Shown here: positions 5,044 through 7,887 of the stretch, in pieces
Layout of the letters: each line of letters begins with the position of its first letter
Position numbering within the stretch: the stretch's first letter is position 1
NCBI GenBank assembly: GCA_021784535.1
Contig: JAJYHW010000034.1
Coordinates: 1-7,887 of the forward strand
From: a bacterium
GTDB taxonomy: Bacteria; Patescibacteriota; Microgenomatia; Levybacterales; UBA12049
Direction of reading: 5' to 3'
DNA: 7,887 nucleotides
Translations under genes and position numbers: made by a program
Notes under the pieces: generated by a model
Seen by the model: only the letters and a program-made list of their open reading frames with translations
What the model was told of the DNA's origin: nothing
Database searches by the model: none

Positions 5044-6867
5044 TTAATTGAGCATTGGCACTGATACCCGTCGAAGTTTTGGTTCCTGCGCGTATTTCAA
5101 TTGTTCAAGAAAGGTGTCAAGATTTGCTTGTGCGGCACAAACGACTGTATCTGCTCCTCCATAATATACCATCAAAGTATTATCTTTGATGATCGCTCCG
5201 CATGGATAAACAACACCAGCTTTAAATCCATCGTTTTCATACGTTTCATCAGGAGAGATAATCGGATTATTTGAGCGATAGAGAACTTTTGTCGGATTAT
5301 TGTGATCGAGCAGCATCGCGCCTATTTTATATCGTGAAGGATCCTGATAACCGACAGATTGATAAATCAGCAGCCAGCCGTCTTTGGTTTTCATTGGAGG
5401 TGCACCCGCACCGACTTTTTTGCTATCCCAGAATTTTTTTCGTGGAGGGATAAAATATTGCCCCTGAAGATAGTTGTCAAACTGCAAGTCATCCAGAAAG
5501 TCGACAAGAATATTGGGATACACTCTATGCAGTACGACGTATTTTCCGTTTACTCTTTCAGGGAAGATAACGGCGCTTTTATTGACCATACCAGGTGCGG
5601 AGATGAGTTTTGGTTTTGCCCAAGTATCCCATTTTTTTCCCAAAAAATTTTTTACAGAAATTGAAGACAGAGCCGCACGCGGAGGGTTCGCTCCATCAAA
5701 TGCGACATAGGTAAGATAGATTGTATCATCGACTCGTGTTATCCTCGGATCTTCAATGCCTCCATAACCCCCTCCTGAGGCGAAATGATCGGCAAACTTA
5801 CTAAAGGCATGTCCGCCAGGTGTCTCGAATGATTCTCTGGGGAAATATGCAGGTTCGTTCAATCGCTCATCGATTGTAAATCCGTCTTTACTCGTCGCGT
5901 ATCCAAGAACTGATAGGTCGGTATCTCCCAGTGCACGATAGAGAAAATGCACTTTGCCATCTTCATAAAGAGCGGCGCTATTAAAGGTTGCCCGCGATTC
6001 CCATGCGTTTTGTGGATTCGGTGTAATAATTGGATTCTGATCATGTTTATTCAATACAACTGATACGTTTTTACCTTTCAGACTTATTTCTTTTGGCAAA
6101 AGCGGTGTTGAAACAGCATATACAGTGGTATCATTAATAATCCAGTACAGAATACACTGTCCATGCAGGATTTCTATTCCAAGGGGCTTTATGGATTCTG
6201 TGAGTAGATGTTCAGGCACTTCCCATAAAGGCTTATCAAGACGCCATAAGAGTTTGGATGGATCTTTCGTATCAAAAGCAGCCGCGCCGACGGCATAGGT
6301 CAGTTGATTGTTATGCATCGTTTTCGCGTAATAAAAAAGGAGGATATGATCTGCATAGTGATAGACTTTCGCGACTTCTAGATCACCTTTATCAAAAAAG
6401 TTTTCTCTTTTTTGCAGAACCGGCTCTTCTTTGATTTTCCAGTTCGTTAGTGATGCGGAATAAGCGAGTTTGATGTCATGTTCTCCAAAATATAATACAT
6501 GGCGGTTTTTATATTGAAATTCAGGGACGAGAGATCCGATTTCCTTTATTTCATCAATTCTACCGATTTTGGTCCAGCGAAGCATCTCTGATGAAGTGAT
6601 GAGGTTGAGGTAGGGTTGCGTGGGAGAATTTACTTTGTATGTGCTGATATAACGGTTTTTTTGTCTGGTGATGAGTAATCTTGTCCAGTCATATTTTGGC
6701 TCTTCACGTCCTTTTTGGTCAGTGACGATGACGTATTTTGTCGATCCGTTAAATTCGAAACCATCACTGCTCGTAATAAGTTTAAAGAAGTTTTTTGTTT
6801 GTTTCGCGTAAGAGTAGTAGAGAGCAATTTCATCATCCTTAGAGGCAATACCAACAAGTCGTATCAT
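5044..6867 (-). CDS. GH130 propeller protein with a degenerate N-terminal propeller
   Basis: A 607-residue protein. The C-terminal part (about 275-590) is a clear GH130 propeller: the NAWESRATFN region (287-296), GYATSKDG (322-329), the catalytic IEDPR (Asp373), VVLHR (His447, Arg448), GAGAPPMKTKDGW (486-498) and the closing 'YPCGAII....L.VYYGGAD' blade (554-573). The usual YHG histidine is replaced by Gln503 (YQSV). A glycine-rich insert (about 350-370) precedes the catalytic motif. The N-terminal part (1-265) retains only propeller-like repeats; for example 'YAVGAAAFDTKDPSKLLWR' (191-209) parallels the family's 'GAMLLD..NP.KVLYR' strand. It has no EDPR motif, so it is probably structural or carbohydrate-binding. 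The last 17 residues extend beyond the propeller. This is the first gene of a two-gene operon. The ATG at 6867 is the only good start and lacks a Shine-Dalgarno. Function in mannoside turnover is inferred from family; the substrate is unknown. Confidence 0.85.
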   Translation of the reverse strand: MIRLVGIASKDDEIALYYSYAKQTKNFFKLITSSDGFEFNGSTKYVIVTDQKGREEPKYDWTRLLITRQKNRYISTYKVNSPTQPYLNLITSSEMLRWTKIGRIDEIKEIGSLVPEFQYKNRHVLYFGEHDIKLAYSASLTNWKIKEEPVLQKRENFFDKGDLEVAKVYHYADHILLFYYAKTMHNNQLTYAVGAAAFDTKDPSKLLWRLDKPLWEVPEHLLTESIKPLGIEILHGQCILYWIINDTTVYAVSTPLLPKEISLKGKNVSVVLNKHDQNPIITPNPQNAWESRATFNSAALYEDGKVHFLYRALGDTDLSVLGYATSKDGFTIDERLNEPAYFPRESFETPGGHAFSKFADHFASGGGYGGIEDPRITRVDDTIYLTYVAFDGANPPRAALSSISVKNFLGKKWDTWAKPKLISAPGMVNKSAVIFPERVNGKYVVLHRVYPNILVDFLDDLQFDNYLQGQYFIPPRKKFWDSKKVGAGAPPMKTKDGWLLIYQSVGYQDPSRYKIGAMLLDHNNPTKVLYRSNNPIISPDETYENDGFKAGVVYPCGAIIKDNTLMVYYGGADTVVCAAQANLDTFLEQLKYAQEPKLRRVSVPMLN

Positions 6868-6879
6868 AATAGTGCGGGT

Positions 6880-6952
6880 TTAATACAAAACAAACAATAT
6901 CGGTAAACCACCGCATGTTTCTAGAGTAACAGAATAAATTTGAACATGTCAA
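6880..6952 (-). promoter_or_regulatory. Candidate promoters of the GH130 operon
   Basis: Two alternatives read leftward. The first is TTGACA (6952-6947), an 18-bp spacer and TACTCT (6928-6923) preceded by TGT (an extended -10); it would give a leader of roughly 45-50 bases. The second is TTTACC (6907-6902), a 16-bp spacer and TATTAA (6885-6880); it would start about six bases before the ATG at 6867. The first has a perfect -35, the second the short-leader layout of the other genes. Neither can be confirmed by sequence alone. Confidence 0.3.
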
Positions 6953-6993
6953 TACGTTTGATACAGTAAAATCTGTTTATAGTAGTTTCGTAA

Positions 6994-7015
6994 ATTTTCT
7001 TACTATTTTCTTACT
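6994..7015. repeat. Tandem duplication of an 11-bp unit
   Basis: ATTTTCTTACT occurs twice head-to-tail without a mismatch, followed by ATTAT. It lies about 127 bp upstream of the GH130 operon start. It could be a binding-site pair one helical turn apart, or a simple slippage product. Confidence 0.75.
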
Positions 7016-7136
7016 ATTATTTGCTCATAGATAAGCGTGATGTTCTTGATTTGCTAATATTGATCAGGCTGCAGTTGCTGTTTTTATTTTGACTGAGTTG
7101 AATGGAATTCAAGTAAGTATTGGTATATTCTTCGAA

Positions 7137-7355
7137 TTATAAAAATTCTGTTACTTCTATGGTATGGTATCTAAAATTATTGACGAGCAATTTGTCTAAC
7201 AGTTGCCTTTTTTTGTCAGTGACATCGAGAGTCGACCATCTCCATACTTTGTATTCATATCTTCTTTTTTGCAAATTCTTAGATTGTTTTTTCTTCAGTA
7301 TAATCTCGGCAATTTGATGATTTGCGATTTGCCCCGCGCTATTTGCTGTCAACAA
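7137..7355 (-). CDS. Unrecognised 72-residue open frame, possibly the displaced C-terminus of the gene before it
   Basis: Counted from a TTG at 7355 the frame gives 72 residues ending in TAA. The composition looks protein-like: a lysine-rich helix (IAEIILKKKQ), then YEYKVWRWS, TDKKRQLLDKLL and a final VTEFL. I recognise no family. The frame is open further upstream to a TAG at 7382-7380, adding YDEKSEPA, but has no ATG or GTG there. No Shine-Dalgarno precedes the TTG. The upstream helical gene ends at 7375 in a different frame, and a shift of one base at its end would join the two into a protein of about 207 residues. It may be a real small gene, a frameshifted tail, or a remnant. Confidence 0.35.
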   Translation of the reverse strand: MLTANSAGQIANHQIAEIILKKKQSKNLQKRRYEYKVWRWSTLDVTDKKRQLLDKLLVNNFRYHTIEVTEFL

Positions 7356-7374
7356 TGCCGGTTCACTTTTTTCA

Positions 7375-7755
7375 TCATACTAAATCAATAGAGTTTTTGT
7401 ATAAAGGATATCCATGCTTTTGAAAAATAGTTTCTAGATCAGTAAAGACTTGAGTGACACTTTCTTCCAGTGATGTAAAATCCTGATATGTTCCTTTATT
7501 AAGGATATCAAGTAAGTTATCAAATTTGTCTGGCTTTATGGAGAACATTTGTGCTTGCTCCACATATTTTTCAAGTGTTTTATAGGGTGTTTGATTAATA
7601 AATGATAGAATAATTAATAATTCCTTTATCATCGAAAAGAAAATAATTGGCAATCCGGTAGTATTTCTTTTTTTAATATTATTAAGCACTTTTGCGGTAA
7701 TTTCTTGATACATATACCAACGTTTTGCTGCTTGATCCCAACACCTTTTTTCCAT
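7375..7755 (-). CDS. Small all-helical protein, family not recognised (HEPN-like four-helix bundle possible)
   Basis: 126 residues, predicted by eye to be nearly all alpha-helical: helices around 5-28 (basic), 31-53 (hydrophobic, IIFFSMIKELLIIL), 58-71, 75-88 and 93-114. Its length, the helix pattern and the ending 'VFTDLETIFQKHGYPLY' recall small HEPN or nucleotidyltransferase-partner bundle proteins, but I see no RxxxxH catalytic motif that would make it a HEPN nuclease. No signal peptide and no clear membrane segment are seen. The ATG at 7755 is the only plausible start, with an in-frame TAG a short way upstream and no Shine-Dalgarno. Its TGA overlaps an ATGATG that opens only a nine-codon frame. 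The role is unknown, and a link to the glycan or lipid genes is not evident. Confidence 0.65.
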   Translation of the reverse strand: MEKRCWDQAAKRWYMYQEITAKVLNNIKKRNTTGLPIIFFSMIKELLIILSFINQTPYKTLEKYVEQAQMFSIKPDKFDNLLDILNKGTYQDFTSLEESVTQVFTDLETIFQKHGYPLYKNSIDLV

Positions 7756-7795
7756 AGTTCGCGGTTTAAATGTATTAATCTAACCTAACTTAATT

Positions 7796-7818
7796 CCCTC
7801 GAGGGCGTAAGCCCAGGG
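7796..7818. other. Compact hairpin with GUAA loop
   Basis: On the plus strand, CCCT (7796-7799) pairs with AGGG (7815-7818), and inside it GGGC (7803-7806) pairs with GCCC (7811-7814) around a GTAA loop, a GNRA-type tetraloop in RNA. CGA is a three-base bulge. CCCTCGAGGG (7796-7805) is also a perfect DNA palindrome and would compete. No T-run follows on either strand, so it is not an ordinary terminator. It lies about 40-60 bases upstream of the small helical gene and could be part of its leader, or of an RNA read rightward. Confidence 0.45.
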
Positions 7819-7827
7819 ATGCAGTGA

Positions 7828-7856
7828 TTCCAGTATCTTCTCGGTGGGGATATAAT
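7828..7856 (+). promoter_or_regulatory. Possible rightward promoter at the window edge
   Basis: A perfect TATAAT (7851-7856) lies 17 bp after TTCCAG (7828-7833), a poor -35. Transcription would begin near 7863 and leave the window. In AT-rich DNA such a match can be accidental. Confidence 0.2.
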
Positions 7857-7868
7857 GGAAGGGTGAGA

Positions 7869-7880
7869 TATAAGAGACAG
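7869..7880 (+). other. 12-base match to the Tn5/Nextera mosaic end
   Basis: TATAAGAGACAG equals the last 12 bases of the 19-base Tn5 mosaic end used in Nextera libraries; of the seven bases before it only one matches. Lying within 20 bases of the window edge, it is more likely a library artefact than a mobile element. Confidence 0.4.
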
Positions 7881-7887
7881 GCACAGA

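Larger units (their letters stand above)
6868..7136. other. Spacer without a recognisable gene
   Basis: No reading frame with protein-like composition was found on either strand. It is T-rich on the plus strand and contains the candidate GH130 promoters at its left side, an 11-bp tandem repeat (6994-7015) and a CTGCAG palindrome followed by a T-rich run (about 7070-7090). It separates the GH130 operon from the small genes to the right. Confidence 0.6.

Noticed and set aside
3089..6867. Insecticidal Cry7Aa-like toxin
   Set aside because: This label is sometimes attached to GH130 proteins; the EDPR and propeller motifs show glycoside phosphorylase family membership and there are no toxin domains.
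7068..7090. Terminator-like dyad plus T-rich run
   Set aside because: The CTGCAG core does not extend into a stable stem next to the T-run, and no plus-strand gene lies upstream to be terminated.
7120..7391. Plus-strand frames of 62-65 codons rich in Phe, Leu and Cys
   Set aside because: Composition follows the T-rich strand; the minus-strand frame is more protein-like.
7861..7887. Genuine Tn5-type transposon end
   Set aside because: Only 12 of 19 end bases match contiguously and no transposase or target duplication is visible; adapter residue is simpler.
1..7887. CRISPR array, tRNA, rRNA or phage genes
   Set aside because: No regularly spaced repeats, no tRNA T-loop/acceptor pattern and no phage-like proteins were found on either strand by eye.

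Overview
The window is AT-rich and carries seven supportable protein genes plus partial or doubtful ones at its edges. No rRNA, tRNA, CRISPR array, insertion sequence or replication origin could be recognised. The gene content fits a Patescibacteria (CPR)-like bacterium or a small-genome (DPANN-like) archaeon. The lipid genes are of the type annotated in archaea: short myo-inositol-phosphate synthase, archaetidylinositol-phosphate-type synthase, CarS/DUF46. However, hexamers resembling bacterial -10 boxes sit 6-8 bases before several start codons, archaeal TATA boxes are absent at the matching -26 position, and a cut-off gene at the left edge starts like a LysR regulator. I lean towards a bacterium, but the sequence alone does not settle it.

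Left third (1-3088): an inositol-phospholipid island. An inositol-3-phosphate synthase gene (+) makes the head group. A CDP-alcohol phosphatidyltransferase gene (-) would join inositol phosphate to a CDP-lipid. A PHP-family phosphoesterase gene (+) diverges from the transferase gene with only 16 bp between the start codons. A CarS/CdsA-like cytidylyltransferase gene (+) follows the PHP gene almost without a gap and would make the CDP-lipid. Together they could supply CDP-lipid, inositol phosphate, the condensation step and, by inference, the final dephosphorylation, a step whose enzyme I do not know to be assigned in this pathway.

Middle (3089-6867): a two-gene operon on the minus strand encoding long proteins, each built from two GH130-type (mannoside phosphorylase family) five-bladed propellers in tandem. 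Only one of the four propellers keeps every phosphate-handling residue I looked for. The others have lost one or more, and the N-terminal propeller of the upstream gene is barely recognisable. The operon abuts the CarS gene stop-to-stop with no intervening base.

Right end (6868-7887): a spacer with a short tandem repeat and possible operon promoters, then a small all-helical protein gene (-) followed in another frame by a 72-residue open frame that may be its displaced C-terminus. The last 100 bases hold a compact hairpin with a GNRA-type loop and a 12-base match to the Nextera/Tn5 mosaic end. The first seven bases match the end of an Illumina adapter. Both window edges may therefore be contig ends with adapter residue.
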